Assembly: GCA_963700255.1 (NCBI GenBank)
Contig: CAVOWW010000050.1
Span: forward strand, 108,234 to 172,233
DNA: 64,000 bases
Source of the DNA: UBA10649 sp963700255
Lineage (GTDB): Bacteria > Actinomycetota > Actinomycetes > S36-B12
Direction: 5' to 3'
Under the pieces are notes generated by a model. It had not been told where the DNA came from and did no database searches. It worked only from the letters and a program-made list of their open reading frames with translations. The first letter of the stretch is position 1. Each line of letters starts with the position of its first letter. A program made the translations under genes and the position numbers. This document shows positions 25,025-34,691 of the stretch, in pieces.

Positions 25025-26753
25025 CGCGTCTCCTCCAGGACGGCCTGCGAGGCGACGATCTCGCGGTACGCCGGGCAGTCGTCGAGCAGCTGGTCGTGGG
25101 TGCCGGTCCCGACGATGCGACCGCCGTCCAGCACGATGATCCGGTCCGCATGCATGATCGTGCTGACGCGCTGGGCGACGACGATCACCGTCCTGCCCGT
25201 CGTGCGGGACGCCAGGGCTGACCGCAGCCGCGCGTCGGTCGTGTAGTCGAGGGCGGAGAAGCTGTCGTCGAACAGGTAGATCAGGGGCTCGCGCACGATG
25301 CAGCGCGCAATGGCGAGGCGCTGCCGCTGGCCGCCCGGAGAAGTTGGCGCCGCCCTGGTCGACCTGGGCGTCGAGGCCCTCCGGCAGCAGGTCGACGAAC
25401 TCGCGCGCCTGGGCCACGTCGAGGGCGTCCCACACCTCGTCGTCCGTCGCGTCGGGGCGGCCGAAGCGGACGTTGCTGCCGATCGGTCCCCGCGAACAGG
25501 AAGGCCTTCTGCGGCACGATCCCGAACAGGCCCCACAGGTCGTCGAGCGGGAGGGTCCGGATGTCGATGCCGTCGACGAGCACGGCTCCGGCGGTGACGT
25601 CGAGCAGCCTGGGCAGCAGGTTGACGAGCGTGCTCTTGCCCGAGCCCGTGCCACCGACGATCGCGGTCATGGCGCCCGGCTCGAACACGCAGGTGATCTC
25701 GTTCAGGACGGAGTCCTCGGCTCCCGGATAGCGGAACTCGACGTCCACCATCTCGATGCGGCCTGTCTGCGGGAGCCGCTCGGGGGGCAGCGCCGGCTCG
25801 GCGATCTCCGGCTCGGTGCCGAGCACCTCCTGGATGCGGTCTGCCGAGGCAGCCGCGCGCGGGACCATCATCATCGTCATCACGGCCATCATCACCGAGA
25901 AGAGGATCTGCATGATGTAGGCCTGGAACGCGAACAGGTTGCCGATGGGCATGGTGCCGTCGTCGATGAGGTGCCCGCCGAACCAGATCGTCGCGACGAT
26001 CGCGAGGTTCATGATGAGCATCAGCGTGGGGAAGATGAGCGCGAACAGCCGGGTCACCTTCAGGGTGGTCTGCGTGAGGTCGTCATTCGCGACGGCGAAC
26101 CGCTCCTGCTCGTGCTGCGTGCGGACGAACGCGCGGATGACCCTGATGCCGGTGAGGTTCTCCCGCAGGACCCCGTTGACGGCATCGATCTTCACCTGCA
26201 TCACGCGGAACAGCGGCACGGCCTTCGCGATCATCAGGCCGATGACGACCAGCATCAAGGGGACCGTCACGAGCAGGAGGCTCGACAGCTGCACGTTCTC
26301 GCGGATGGCCATGATGATGCCGCCGATGGCCGTGACCGGCGCGAGCACCATCATCGTCAACCCCACCATGACGAGCATCTGGAGCTGCTGGACGTCGTTG
26401 GTGTTCCGGGTGATCAGCGACGGCACGGTGAAGCGGTGCATCTGGGCGAGGGAGAACAGCTCGACCCGGCGGAAGAGATCGCCCCGGAGATCCCGGCCGA
26501 ATCGCATCGACGTCCGCGCGCTGAAGTAGACGGTGATCACTGACGCGATGCCGACCAGGACCGACAGCACGAGCATCAGTCCGCCGATGCGCAGGATGTA
26601 GGCGGTGTCCCCCGTGACCACGCCGTTGTTGATGATGTCCGCCATCAGGCTGGGCAGGATGAGCCCGCCGATCGCCTGGACCAGGAGAAGGACGGCGATG
26701 AGCACGAGCACCCGCCAATGGGGCTTGAGGTAGGCGCTCAGCAACTCGGTCAC
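25021..26753 (-). CDS. ABC exporter subunit with degenerate ATPase site, two +1 frameshifts
   Basis: Partner half-transporter (about 577 aa). Six membrane helices in the first 300 residues, then Walker A GGTGSGKST and Q-loop IVPQKAFLFAG. Extra bases near 25484 and in the run 25334-25336 break the frame on either side of DVAQAREFVDLLPEGLDAQV. Signature FSGGQRQRLAIAR follows. Its Walker B reads LIYLFDDSFSALD, with Asp in place of the catalytic Glu, and the switch His is Gln (VVAQRVSTI). This is the degenerate site expected in one subunit of heterodimeric ABC exporters. GTG 26753 follows TAGGGT by 5 nt (leaderless). Confidence 0.9.
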
Positions 26754-26758
26754 ACGTG

Positions 26759-26764
26759 ACCCTA
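26759..26764 (-). promoter_or_regulatory. -10 box of the ABC exporter operon
   Basis: TAGGGT on the minus strand, 5 nt before the GTG at 26753. No ribosome-binding site. Confidence 0.5.
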
Positions 26765-26775
26765 ACCCCGCGGCC

Positions 26776-28101
26776 TCACCCGATGGACTCGCGGGCCGTC
26801 TTCGCCCAGTCGTCGCGGCGCAGGACCTGCCGGTACCAGGCGACGGCGTAGATGGGCAGGAGGCTCCAGCAGTACGCGACGTAGGGCACGATCAGCAGCA
26901 GGGCGCGCAGTGGACGACCCTGGCCGGTGATCAGCTCCGCCCGGAACACGCCGATCGCGGTCCCGCCGAAGGCCAGGACCAGCAGCGCGACGAACGTGAT
27001 GACTCCCCAGCCGGGCTCGACGAGGTGCGGGTACAGGACCAGCAGGACGGCGGCAGTGAGCGTGGTGACCCCGATCACCGACTGGACGATCGGCTGAAGC
27101 AGCCAGTAGGCACCGTCCAGGCGGGCGCTGAGGCGGAGCTGGCGTGAGCGGAACACCCCGATGCGCGCAATCGCCTGCATGTTGCCCTGGCACCAGCGAA
27201 CCCGCTGGCGGAACAGCCGCCGGTAGCTGGACAGGCCCTGCTGGTCCACGGCGTGCCGCATCTCCTGCTGCCCGAGCCAGCCGGTCTGGAACAGGGAGAG
27301 CCCGAGGTCCTGGTCCTCAGTCAGCCGGTGGCGCCAGGGGCCTTCGGCGTCTCCCGTGGCGATGTTCTGCTCCGCGATCGCCGTCAGCGCGGCGAGCCGG
27401 TTGACCTGGCCGTTTCCCCCCATGCCCGCGGTGCCCCAGGCGGAGCGGCCCATCTGGAACACCGCGCCGAACACCCGGAACTCCACGTCCTGCATGTACG
27501 CCAGCGGCTTCGCGCGGTTGTAGATCCGCACCGCCAGCTGCACGCCGCCGACAGCCTCGTCCAGGAAGCGGCTCGCCACGTCGTCGCCCAGGGACGGATC
27601 CAGCCGGCCGTCTGCATCGACTATGACGACCAGCGTGCGCTCCTCGCCGAACTCATCCCGGAGCTCCGCGGGCAGCTCGGTCCGGACGTAGCGCCACGCC
27701 TGGTTGAGCGCCGCCGCCTTGCCCTTCCTCGCGTCGGGTGGCACCCGGGTCAGCACCTGGAGGTCACGGCTCGGATGCGCGGCGAGGATCTCCCCCGTGG
27801 CGTCCGAGGATCCGTCGTTGATCACCACGAAGCGTCGGTGCGTGACCCGCACCTGCTCCAGCCGCGCAACCGTGTCGGCGATCGTCACCTCCTCGTCGAG
27901 GGCTGGGACGAGGAACACCCAGAGGAACTGCGACTCGTCGGCGGCCCCGGGTTCCCGCCGCTGCTCCCGGCCGCCCCGGATCGACAGGACGAGGACCAGT
28001 GCCAGCTGGATGAGGCTGAGAACGAGGGCCACGCCGAACAGGATCTGCACCGGGATGGGCAGTCCCCCGAACGGGTTCAGTCTCTCGAGGCTATCCACCA
28101 C
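26776..28101 (-). CDS. Membrane glycosyltransferase, GT2 family
   Basis: 441 aa. One N-terminal membrane helix (residues 15-40), a GT2 catalytic domain (VFLVPALDEEVTIADTV, FVVINDGSSDATGEIL, VVIVDADGRLDP with the DxD metal site, TEDQDLGLSLFQTGW, and RQRVRWCQGNMQ as the QxxRW box), then several C-terminal helices. This layout is that of processive or lipid-linked polysaccharide synthases. The start overlaps the 3' end of the 2-epimerase gene by 11 bp, so the two are coupled. UDP-ManNAc or a derived sugar is a reasonable donor, but this is inference. Confidence 0.88.
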   Translation of the reverse strand: MVDSLERLNPFGGLPIPVQILFGVALVLSLIQLALVLVLSIRGGREQRREPGAADESQFLWVFLVPALDEEVTIADTVARLEQVRVTHRRFVVINDGSSDATGEILAAHPSRDLQVLTRVPPDARKGKAAALNQAWRYVRTELPAELRDEFGEERTLVVIVDADGRLDPSLGDDVASRFLDEAVGGVQLAVRIYNRAKPLAYMQDVEFRVFGAVFQMGRSAWGTAGMGGNGQVNRLAALTAIAEQNIATGDAEGPWRHRLTEDQDLGLSLFQTGWLGQQEMRHAVDQQGLSSYRRLFRQRVRWCQGNMQAIARIGVFRSRQLRLSARLDGAYWLLQPIVQSVIGVTTLTAAVLLVLYPHLVEPGWGVITFVALLVLAFGGTAIGVFRAELITGQGRPLRALLLIVPYVAYCWSLLPIYAVAWYRQVLRRDDWAKTARESIG

Positions 28102-29443
28102 GGTAGGCCGCGAAGGTCAGGTGACCGGCGCCGGCCACGTGCTCGGCCATCTCGTCGTCCCACTCCGCCTCCGTGAGCACCGGGGTGAGGGGCGCGGGTG
28201 AGTAGCCGGCTGCGGTCAGGACTGACCGTCGGCTGATGCCGCTGCGGAAGGGCAGGGGGGCCTGTCCGCCGACGACGAGGTAGTCCATGAGGTCGCGGAT
28301 CCGCTCTGCGGCGTGACCGTCTCCGAACGGGTTCTGCGCCTCTCGCATCGCCGCCAGGCGGTCAGGGTCGCCCAGGATGCTCAGGGCCGTCCCCACGATC
28401 ACGTCGGGGTCGACCCCCACCAGGACGAGCGTCCCCGCCTCCACGCCCTCCTCCCGCTCGGTCTCCTCACGGGCGACCAGCACGGGGGTCCCGACGCTCG
28501 GTGCCTCCTCCTGGATACCGCCCGAGTCGCTGATGGCAATCGTGGCCGCCTGGAGGAGGTGGGCGAACTCGATGTAGCCGAGGGCATCGACGAGCAGGAC
28601 CGACGGGTTGCCGGAGAGCTCCCGCTCGATCACCACGCGCACGTCGGGATTCGGATGCATCGGCAGGACCACCCGGACATCCGGACGCGCCTCCGTGATG
28701 CGGGTGAGCGCTGACGCCAGTTCGCGCAGGTGGGGCCAGTTCTCCCGCCGGTGGAGGGTCGCGACGATGATCGGCGCGCCGGACGCCACCAGCGCGCCCA
28801 CGGCCGGAACGGACCACGTGATCGGCTGCCGCGTGGCCCACATGAGTGCGTCGATGCTCGTGTTGCCGGACACGAAGACGTGGGCGTCGGACACCAGCTC
28901 CCGGATGAGGTTGGCCTCGTTGACCGGGGTGGGCGCGATCTGGACGACCGCCATCTTCGAGACGAGCTGCCGGTTGATCTCCTCGGGGAACGGGCCGCGC
29001 GGGTTGTAGGTGCGCAGGCCCGCCTCGACATGGATCACCGGGACCCGGGCCTGGGCCGCCGCCAGTCCGGCAGCCAGCGCCGAGGTGGTGTCGCCGTGCA
29101 CCATCGCCGCGATGGTGTGCGGCGCGGACTCGTCCTGGTCGTCCTGCTGCAGGCGCGCGATGAGAGCACCGACGTCGGCGATGACCTGCGAGCACAGTTC
29201 GTTGATCGTGCCGGTCCGCCGTTCCACCCGCAGCCGCGCGTCGGGAACGATGCCTGCCATCGTGAACACGTCATCGGCCAGGTCTGTGTGCTGCCCCGTG
29301 GTGATGACATAGGGGTAGACGTTCTCGCTGGCCCGCAGGGCGTGGATCACCGGGAACATCTTGATCGCCTCCGGCCGGGTGCCGACGACGACCAGCACCC
29401 GCCTGCGCGCGTCGGGGTCACCATTCGCCTGCTCAACGGTCAT
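28091..29443 (-). CDS. wecB: UDP-N-acetylglucosamine 2-epimerase (non-hydrolysing)
   Basis: Interconverts UDP-GlcNAc and UDP-ManNAc for surface polysaccharide. 450 aa; VVVGTRPEAIKMFPVIHAL, VTTGQHTDL-type segment VITTGQHTDLADDVF, MVHGDTTSALAAGLAA, VEAGLRTYNPRGPFPEEINR, TLHRRENW, SDSGGIQEEAPSVGTPVLV. The C-terminal 70 residues extend beyond the usual family end. ATG 29443 with GGAGG 7 nt upstream. Coupled to the GT2 gene downstream. Confidence 0.93.
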   Translation of the reverse strand: MTVEQANGDPDARRRVLVVVGTRPEAIKMFPVIHALRASENVYPYVITTGQHTDLADDVFTMAGIVPDARLRVERRTGTINELCSQVIADVGALIARLQQDDQDESAPHTIAAMVHGDTTSALAAGLAAAQARVPVIHVEAGLRTYNPRGPFPEEINRQLVSKMAVVQIAPTPVNEANLIRELVSDAHVFVSGNTSIDALMWATRQPITWSVPAVGALVASGAPIIVATLHRRENWPHLRELASALTRITEARPDVRVVLPMHPNPDVRVVIERELSGNPSVLLVDALGYIEFAHLLQAATIAISDSGGIQEEAPSVGTPVLVAREETEREEGVEAGTLVLVGVDPDVIVGTALSILGDPDRLAAMREAQNPFGDGHAAERIRDLMDYLVVGGQAPLPFRSGISRRSVLTAAGYSPAPLTPVLTEAEWDDEMAEHVAGAGHLTFAAYRGG

Positions 29444-29510
29444 GGGTCCGCCTCCCTCAAGGTAGGCCGATCGTAGGCTCCATCGACGCACCCCGGGTCC
29501 CACCGCGCCG

Positions 29511-29589
29511 ACGGCTCACTCCTCCCCCTGGTCGCTCGCCTGACGGCTCACTCCTCCCCCTGGTCGCTCGCCTGACGGCTCACTCCTCC
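29511..29589. repeat. Tandem 32-bp repeat (2.5 copies) at the eamA 3' end
   Basis: A 32-bp unit at 29511-29542 and 29543-29574 is followed by a partial third copy to 29589 that contains the actual end of the EamA gene (GAGGAGTGA on the minus strand). Its source appears to be duplication of the gene's own stop region. Confidence 0.88.
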
Positions 29590-30482
29590 GGCGCGACCAC
29601 CACCTCCCGCCGGCTCCGCTGCGCCCACGCCACGCACACCACCACCACCAGCGCCGTGGCCACCGTCAGCAGCGTCACCGTCTCGCCCAGCAGCAGTGCC
29701 GACCAGAGGAGGGTGAGCAGCGCCTGCAGCTGCTGCACCTGCCCGCCATAGGCGGCACCGGCCATCGCCAGCCCTCGGTACCAGGCGAAGAACCCGAGGT
29801 ACATCGAGGAGACGCCCAGGAGGACCAGCGACATCCACTCCACTGCGGTCGTGTCGTAGTCACCCGAGGTGGCCCACCACAGGATGACGGATGCCGGCAC
29901 GGTCACCGGCAGCGCCAGCACGACCACCCAGGAGATGACCTGCCAGCCCGGCATCACCTTCGTTATGGCAGCACCCTCGACGTAGCACCATGACGAGCTC
30001 AGCACGGCCCCGACGATGAGCAGGTCCGCGACCAGGTCCCCACCCTCGGCGCCGCCGCGGGACAGGGCGAAGACCACCAGGGCGGCCGTGCCGCCGCCGG
30101 CCGCGATCCAGAACTGCCTCGGCACGTGCTCGTGGTTGCGCAGCACGGCGAACAGGGCGGTCGTCAGCGGCATGAAGGCCGCGATGACGGCCGCATGGGC
30201 CGACGTGGTCCGTTCGAGCGCCAGGGCGAGCAGGATCGGCCAGCCGAAGACGGCCCCCAGCATGGTGAAGATCAGTGGCTTGAGCTGGCTGCGAGCCGGC
30301 CAGGGCACGCGCCTCAGCGCGAGGAAGGCCGCCGCGATCGTCCCGGCGATGACCGCACGCCCGGTCGCGGTGAAGAACGGGTCGAATCCCCCGACGGCCA
30401 CCTTGGTCAGCGGCAGGGAGAACGAGAACAGGAGGACACCCAGGAACGCCCAGGCCAGCCCGTCGCGATGCGCCCGGTCCAT
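29580..30482 (-). CDS. EamA/DMT-family transporter
   Basis: 300 aa, about ten hydrophobic helices in two repeated EamA halves (AWAFLGVLLFSFSLPLTKVA... and DLLIVGAVLSSSWCYVEGAA...). Drug/metabolite transporter superfamily; substrate unknown, often amino acids or metabolites. ATG 30482 with GGAGGGGGAG upstream. Follows serA by 36 bp on the same strand and could share its transcript. The 3' end is tandemly duplicated. Confidence 0.88.
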   Translation of the reverse strand: MDRAHRDGLAWAFLGVLLFSFSLPLTKVAVGGFDPFFTATGRAVIAGTIAAAFLALRRVPWPARSQLKPLIFTMLGAVFGWPILLALALERTTSAHAAVIAAFMPLTTALFAVLRNHEHVPRQFWIAAGGGTAALVVFALSRGGAEGGDLVADLLIVGAVLSSSWCYVEGAAITKVMPGWQVISWVVVLALPVTVPASVILWWATSGDYDTTAVEWMSLVLLGVSSMYLGFFAWYRGLAMAGAAYGGQVQQLQALLTLLWSALLLGETVTLLTVATALVVVVCVAWAQRSRREVVVAPEE

Positions 30483-30518
30483 GCACTCCCCCTCCGTGCC
30501 TGACGGGGTCGAGGAGCC

Positions 30519-32102
30519 CTAGTCGAGGTCGACGGCCTTGCCGGAGTGGGCGCCGATCTCCGTGATGATCGCCTCGAGCCGGTCCTGCTCGATGACCGAG
30601 TCGACGGTCAGCACGATGAGGGCGTGCCCGGAGTCGTCGCGGCTCACCTGCATTCCACCGATGTTGACGTCACCCTCGCCAAGGATCCGCCCGACGGTGC
30701 CGACGATCCCAGGACGGTCGTGGTAGCGAAGGAAGGCCATGTGCTCGCTCACGGGCACATCCACGTCGAAGCTGTCGACCTCGACCACCTTCGCGACGTT
30801 GCGCGGTCCGGCGATCGTTCCGGCGACGCTGACCGTGTCGCCGTTCGTCTGGGTCAGGGTCACGCGGATGAGCGAGCGATGGTCCTCGCTCGTGCGCTCG
30901 GTCGTCAGGGCCACCTCGACGCCGCGCTGCTCGGCCAGCACGGGCGCGTTGACGTACGACACCGGATCGTGCACGAGCATCTGGAAGACGCCCTTGAGTG
31001 CGGATAGCTCAAGAACACGGACGTCGTGCTCGGCGATCTCGCCCAGCGCCTCGACATCGATCCGGACCACGGCGGCGTCGGCGAGGCCGCACGCGATCGA
31101 GCCGAGCTTCTCGGCCAGCGGCAGCATCGGCTTGATTGCCTCGTCCAGCTGGCCGCCCTGCACGTTGACCGCATCGGGGACGAGCTCGCCGGACAGCGCG
31201 AGGCGGACGGACCGGGCGACGGCGATGCCGGCCTTCTCCTGCGCCTCGTCGGTCGAGGCCCCGAGGTGCGGCAGTGCCACCACCGTCTCGAGGCTGAAGA
31301 GCGGGGAGTCGGTGCAGGGCTCCTTGGCGTACACGTCCAGACCCGCACCGGCGACCCGGCCGTCGACCAGGGCCGAGTAGAGCGCGGCCTCGTCGACGAT
31401 CCCGCCGCGAGCGGCGTTGATGATGTGGACGGTGGGCTTGACCTTGTGGAGCTCGGCGTCACCGATGAGGCCGATGGTCTCGGGAGTCTTCGGGAGGTGG
31501 ACCGTGATGAAGTCGCTCTCGGCCAGGAGGTCGTCGAGGCTGACCATGCGTACGCCCAGCTGGGCTGCGCGCGCGGGCTGGACATAGGGGTCGTAGGCGA
31601 TCAGCCTGACGCCGAACGCGCTCAGCCGCTGGGCGACGAGAACGCCGATCCGACCGAGCCCGACGACGCCGACGACCTTGTCGGCCACCTCGACGCCGGT
31701 GTACTTGGAGCGCTTCCACTCGCCACGGGCGAGCGCGGAGCTGGCGGGCACGACGTTGCGCGCTGAGGCGAGCAGCAGGGCCACGGCCAGCTCGGCCGCG
31801 CTCACGATGTTGGACGTGGGCGCGTTCACCACCATGACGCCGGCCTGCGTGGCCGCCTTGATGTCGACGTTGTCGAGGCCCACGCCTGCCCGGGCGATGA
31901 CCTTGAGCTGCTTCGCGGCGGCGATCGCCTCGGCATCGACCTGCGTCGCCGAGCGCACCAGGATCGCGTCGACGTCGGCGATCGCGGGCAGCAGAGCCGC
32001 CCGATCGGCCCCGTCGCACGAGACGATCTCGAAGTCCGGGCCGAGGGCCTCGACGGTGGCTGGGGACAGTTCTTCGGCGATGAGCACGCGGGACTTGGTC
32101 AC
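30519..32102 (-). CDS. serA: D-3-phosphoglycerate dehydrogenase
   Basis: First step of serine synthesis. Long mycobacterial-type enzyme (527 aa): catalytic and Rossmann domains with VVGLGRIGVLVAQRL, INAARGGIVDEAALY (catalytic Arg), Glu in DVYAKEPCTD, and LPHLGASTDEAQEKAG (catalytic His). An intervening ASB domain follows, then a C-terminal ACT domain (FLRYHDRPGIVGTVGRIL) for serine feedback. GTG 32102 has no ribosome-binding site and follows TAGACT by 6 nt. Confidence 0.95.
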   Translation of the reverse strand: MTKSRVLIAEELSPATVEALGPDFEIVSCDGADRAALLPAIADVDAILVRSATQVDAEAIAAAKQLKVIARAGVGLDNVDIKAATQAGVMVVNAPTSNIVSAAELAVALLLASARNVVPASSALARGEWKRSKYTGVEVADKVVGVVGLGRIGVLVAQRLSAFGVRLIAYDPYVQPARAAQLGVRMVSLDDLLAESDFITVHLPKTPETIGLIGDAELHKVKPTVHIINAARGGIVDEAALYSALVDGRVAGAGLDVYAKEPCTDSPLFSLETVVALPHLGASTDEAQEKAGIAVARSVRLALSGELVPDAVNVQGGQLDEAIKPMLPLAEKLGSIACGLADAAVVRIDVEALGEIAEHDVRVLELSALKGVFQMLVHDPVSYVNAPVLAEQRGVEVALTTERTSEDHRSLIRVTLTQTNGDTVSVAGTIAGPRNVAKVVEVDSFDVDVPVSEHMAFLRYHDRPGIVGTVGRILGEGDVNIGGMQVSRDDSGHALIVLTVDSVIEQDRLEAIITEIGAHSGKAVDLD

Positions 32103-32108
32103 GCTCGG

Positions 32109-32114
32109 AGTCTA
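32109..32114 (-). promoter_or_regulatory. -10 box of serA, leaderless
   Basis: TAGACT on the minus strand, 6 nt before the serA GTG. Confidence 0.55.
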
Positions 32115-32164
32115 CCGAGGAGCCCCGTCCCCTCGATCGGCCCGACCTCCCGTTGTGAACCCCG

Positions 32165-33379
32165 TCACGAGCTGCGGGCCCACGCCGTGAAGCTGGTCAG
32201 GGACCCGGCATGCGGGGGCACGAGCCACGGCCAGGGGTGGATGGCCACGGGGTTCACCAACGCCGCCCGACTCCGCCACCCAGGGACGGGGGCGAACGTC
32301 GTAGCAACGGCGCGGCCAGCGAGCACGCGCACGGGATCACCCCTCCATACCTCGACGGGGCGCCGCTCGCCGAGGTCGGCGAGCGCCTCGGCCAGGAAGA
32401 CCAGACGGGTCGACTCGAGCCGCAGTCTGGTCAGGAGCACCTCGTCGAGCACGAACACCGCCGGCAGGTCCGGGTGGGCGGTCATCGCCGGATCGTCGTC
32501 GCCCAGGCTCTCCGCGGTCAGCCACACCGCCTCCGGAGTGCCCGTCACGTCGGGCGCGCTCGGGCCCGCCGTCACCCGGAGCTGGTCGTCACGCCGGATG
32601 CGCGGGTCGACGAGCGGCCGGGGATCACGGTCCTCCACGACCGGCCACTCCTGAACAGGGCACGACTCCCGCAACGGGCACCCTGCGCACAGGCCGGGGG
32701 CGCGCTTCTCGACCTGCCACCGGCTGAATCCGTACGACTTCCCCGTCAGCGCACCGACCGTCCACTGCCAGCCTGCGCGGTTCGCCGCTCGCGAGCCGTC
32801 GAGGAGCAGGCGGAAGAAGATGTCCTCGCCGTCGCGCCACCCCAGGCCGGACCGGACCGACCAGTGCGACGCCAGCCACATGCGCTCCTGATTGGGCAGC
32901 CAGCCGCGCTCGTTGAGCTCACGCCAGGCGAGGTCCAGGCAGGCGGCCTCGGACACCCACGGGTTGACCTGCGCGTCACCGTGCTCGAGCACGGAGAACC
33001 GCATCGACCGCCGGGTCCCGGTGCCCATCCGTGCGTAGAGATGACGGGCGTACTCCTGCCAGCGCAGCTCGTCCCGGAACTTCGCGACGTCAACATCGGG
33101 TCCGCCGGCGACGTGCGACCACACGCGCGGGAGGGTCAGGAGGCCGTGTCGGATGTAGGGCGACAGTCGTGACGCCCCGCGCCGGGACTCCGGCCACACG
33201 TCGTTGCGCCGCAGCGCGTAGCCGGTGACGTCGAACGCTGCCAGGGCGGCGTCGGCGGCCCGCTGGCCGCCAATGACGTCGGACGCGTGGGCCTCCCCAC
33301 GGAACAGCCCGTCGAGGTGCTCGACCACCCACGCCAGGACTCCCCGCCGGTCGGTCGGCACGGGGGGCAGCAGGGTCAT
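32165..33379 (-). CDS. Photolyase/cryptochrome-family protein, apparently circularly permuted
   Basis: 404 aa. Residues about 35-245 are the FAD-binding helical domain normally found at the photolyase C-terminus: SRLSPYIRHG, FRDELRWQEYARHLYA, WLPNQERMWLASHW, DIFFRLLLDGSRAANRAGWQW. A cysteine cluster CAGCPLRESCP follows (possible Fe-S or metal site). The last about 130 residues look like a shortened N-terminal antenna domain: AVWLTAESLGDDDPAM, PAVFVLDEVLLTRLRLES, RLVFLAEALADL, and a final GSLTSFTAWARSS resembling the VFTPFxRAW linker that normally joins the two domains. The domain order is therefore swapped. Repair activity is unproven. ATG 33379. Confidence 0.75.
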   Translation of the reverse strand: MTLLPPVPTDRRGVLAWVVEHLDGLFRGEAHASDVIGGQRAADAALAAFDVTGYALRRNDVWPESRRGASRLSPYIRHGLLTLPRVWSHVAGGPDVDVAKFRDELRWQEYARHLYARMGTGTRRSMRFSVLEHGDAQVNPWVSEAACLDLAWRELNERGWLPNQERMWLASHWSVRSGLGWRDGEDIFFRLLLDGSRAANRAGWQWTVGALTGKSYGFSRWQVEKRAPGLCAGCPLRESCPVQEWPVVEDRDPRPLVDPRIRRDDQLRVTAGPSAPDVTGTPEAVWLTAESLGDDDPAMTAHPDLPAVFVLDEVLLTRLRLESTRLVFLAEALADLGERRPVEVWRGDPVRVLAGRAVATTFAPVPGWRSRAALVNPVAIHPWPWLVPPHAGSLTSFTAWARSS

Positions 33380-33487
33380 CGCCGTCCAGCCGCCTGTCGA
33401 GCAGGTTCCATGAGCCCGCGCGAGACTGACTCCTCGGAGCCGTCGACGTCCCACGTACGAGCCCATGCCGTGCGCCAGGTCATGACA

Positions 33488-33529
33488 CGGCCGCATGACC
33501 GACACACCTTGGTGTCCGTCATGCGGCCG
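33488..33529. terminator. Near-perfect inverted repeat between ilvC and the photolyase gene
   Basis: CGGCCGCATGAC (33488-33499) pairs with GTCATGCGGCCG (33518-33529), with GACAC/GTGTC-type pairing inside. It lies in the 194-bp spacer 33380-33573 and is placed to end ilvC transcription. No U tract; nothing else is seen in the spacer. Confidence 0.65.
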
Positions 33530-33573
33530 GAGGTCATGTACTCATTCTGGGGCCCCTGCAACAGGCCCGCAGG

Positions 33574-34602
33574 TCAGCGTGCGGCGGTGCCCTCGACGTA
33601 GTCGTCGCCCTTGTTGTCGACCCAGCTCATGAGGCCGCGGAGCTCGCGCCCGACCTTCTCGATCGGGTGCTGCTCGCCCTTGGCCCGCAGCTCCTTGAAC
33701 TCGGGGCCGCCGGCCAGCTGGTCATCGACGAAGCGCTTGGCGAAGGAGCCGTTCTGGATGTCGGCCAGCACGGCCTTCATGTTCTCCTTGACGTGCGGGT
33801 CGATGACGCGCGGGCCCGACACGTAGTCGCCGTACTCGGCCGTGTCCGAGACGCTCCAGCGCTGCTTGGCGATGCCGCCCTCGTACATGAGGTCGACGAT
33901 CAGCTTGAGCTCGTGCAGGCACTCGAAGTAGGCGACCTCGGGCTGGTAGCCGGCCTCGACCAGGGTCTCGAAGCCGTACATCACCAGCTGGGACGCGCCT
34001 CCGCACAGGACCGCCTGCTCACCGAACAGGTCGGTCTCGCACTCCTCGGTGAAGGTGGTCTTGATGCCGCCAGCACGCAGCGAGCCGAGGGCCTTCGCGT
34101 ACGACAGGGCGAGAGGCCAGGCCTGGCCGGTCGCGTCCTGCTCGACGGCGACGATGGCGGGGACGCCACGTCCAGCGACGTACTCGCGACGCACGAGGTG
34201 GCCGGGTCCCTTCGGGGCGACCATGCACACGTCGACGAACGCCGGCGGCGTGATGTAGCCGAAGCGGATGTTGAAGCCGTGAGCGAAGAAGAGCGCATCG
34301 CCCTCCTGCAGGTTCGGCTCGATCGACTCCTTGTAGAGGCCCGCCTGGACGTGGTCGGGGGCCAGGATCATGATGACGTCGGCCTCGGCGGCGGCGGTGG
34401 CGGGATCGACGACCCTGAGGCCGGCCTCCTCAGCCTTGGCAGCGCTCTTGGAGCCCTCGCGCAGGCCCACCCGCACGTCGACTCCGGAGTCGCGCAGGGA
34501 CATCGCGTGCGCGTGCCCCTGGCTGCCGAAGCCGATGATCGCGACAACGCGGTTCTGGATGATGGACAGGTCGGCGTTGTCGTCGTAGAACAGTTCGGCC
34601 AC
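33574..34602 (-). CDS. ilvC: Ketol-acid reductoisomerase (NADP)
   Basis: Converts acetolactate to dihydroxyisovalerate, and acetohydroxybutyrate to dihydroxymethylvalerate. Class I, 342 aa. Rossmann motif IIGFGSQGHAHAMSLRDSG; VAPKGPGHLVRREY; metal-binding acids in TFTEECETDLFGEQAVLCGG and ECLHELKLIVDLMYEGG. GTG 34602 with GAGGAG. Last gene of ilvB-ilvN-ilvC, 89 bp after ilvN. Confidence 0.97.
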   Translation of the reverse strand: MAELFYDDNADLSIIQNRVVAIIGFGSQGHAHAMSLRDSGVDVRVGLREGSKSAAKAEEAGLRVVDPATAAAEADVIMILAPDHVQAGLYKESIEPNLQEGDALFFAHGFNIRFGYITPPAFVDVCMVAPKGPGHLVRREYVAGRGVPAIVAVEQDATGQAWPLALSYAKALGSLRAGGIKTTFTEECETDLFGEQAVLCGGASQLVMYGFETLVEAGYQPEVAYFECLHELKLIVDLMYEGGIAKQRWSVSDTAEYGDYVSGPRVIDPHVKENMKAVLADIQNGSFAKRFVDDQLAGGPEFKELRAKGEQHPIEKVGRELRGLMSWVDNKGDDYVEGTAAR

Positions 34603-34691
34603 GGTGGGCTCTCCTCTTTAGGTCGGGTAGGCGGGGGAAGGCTATCGCGAGCGGGTGGACGGCCCGCCAGCCGGAGCGGACGGGCCCGGGA

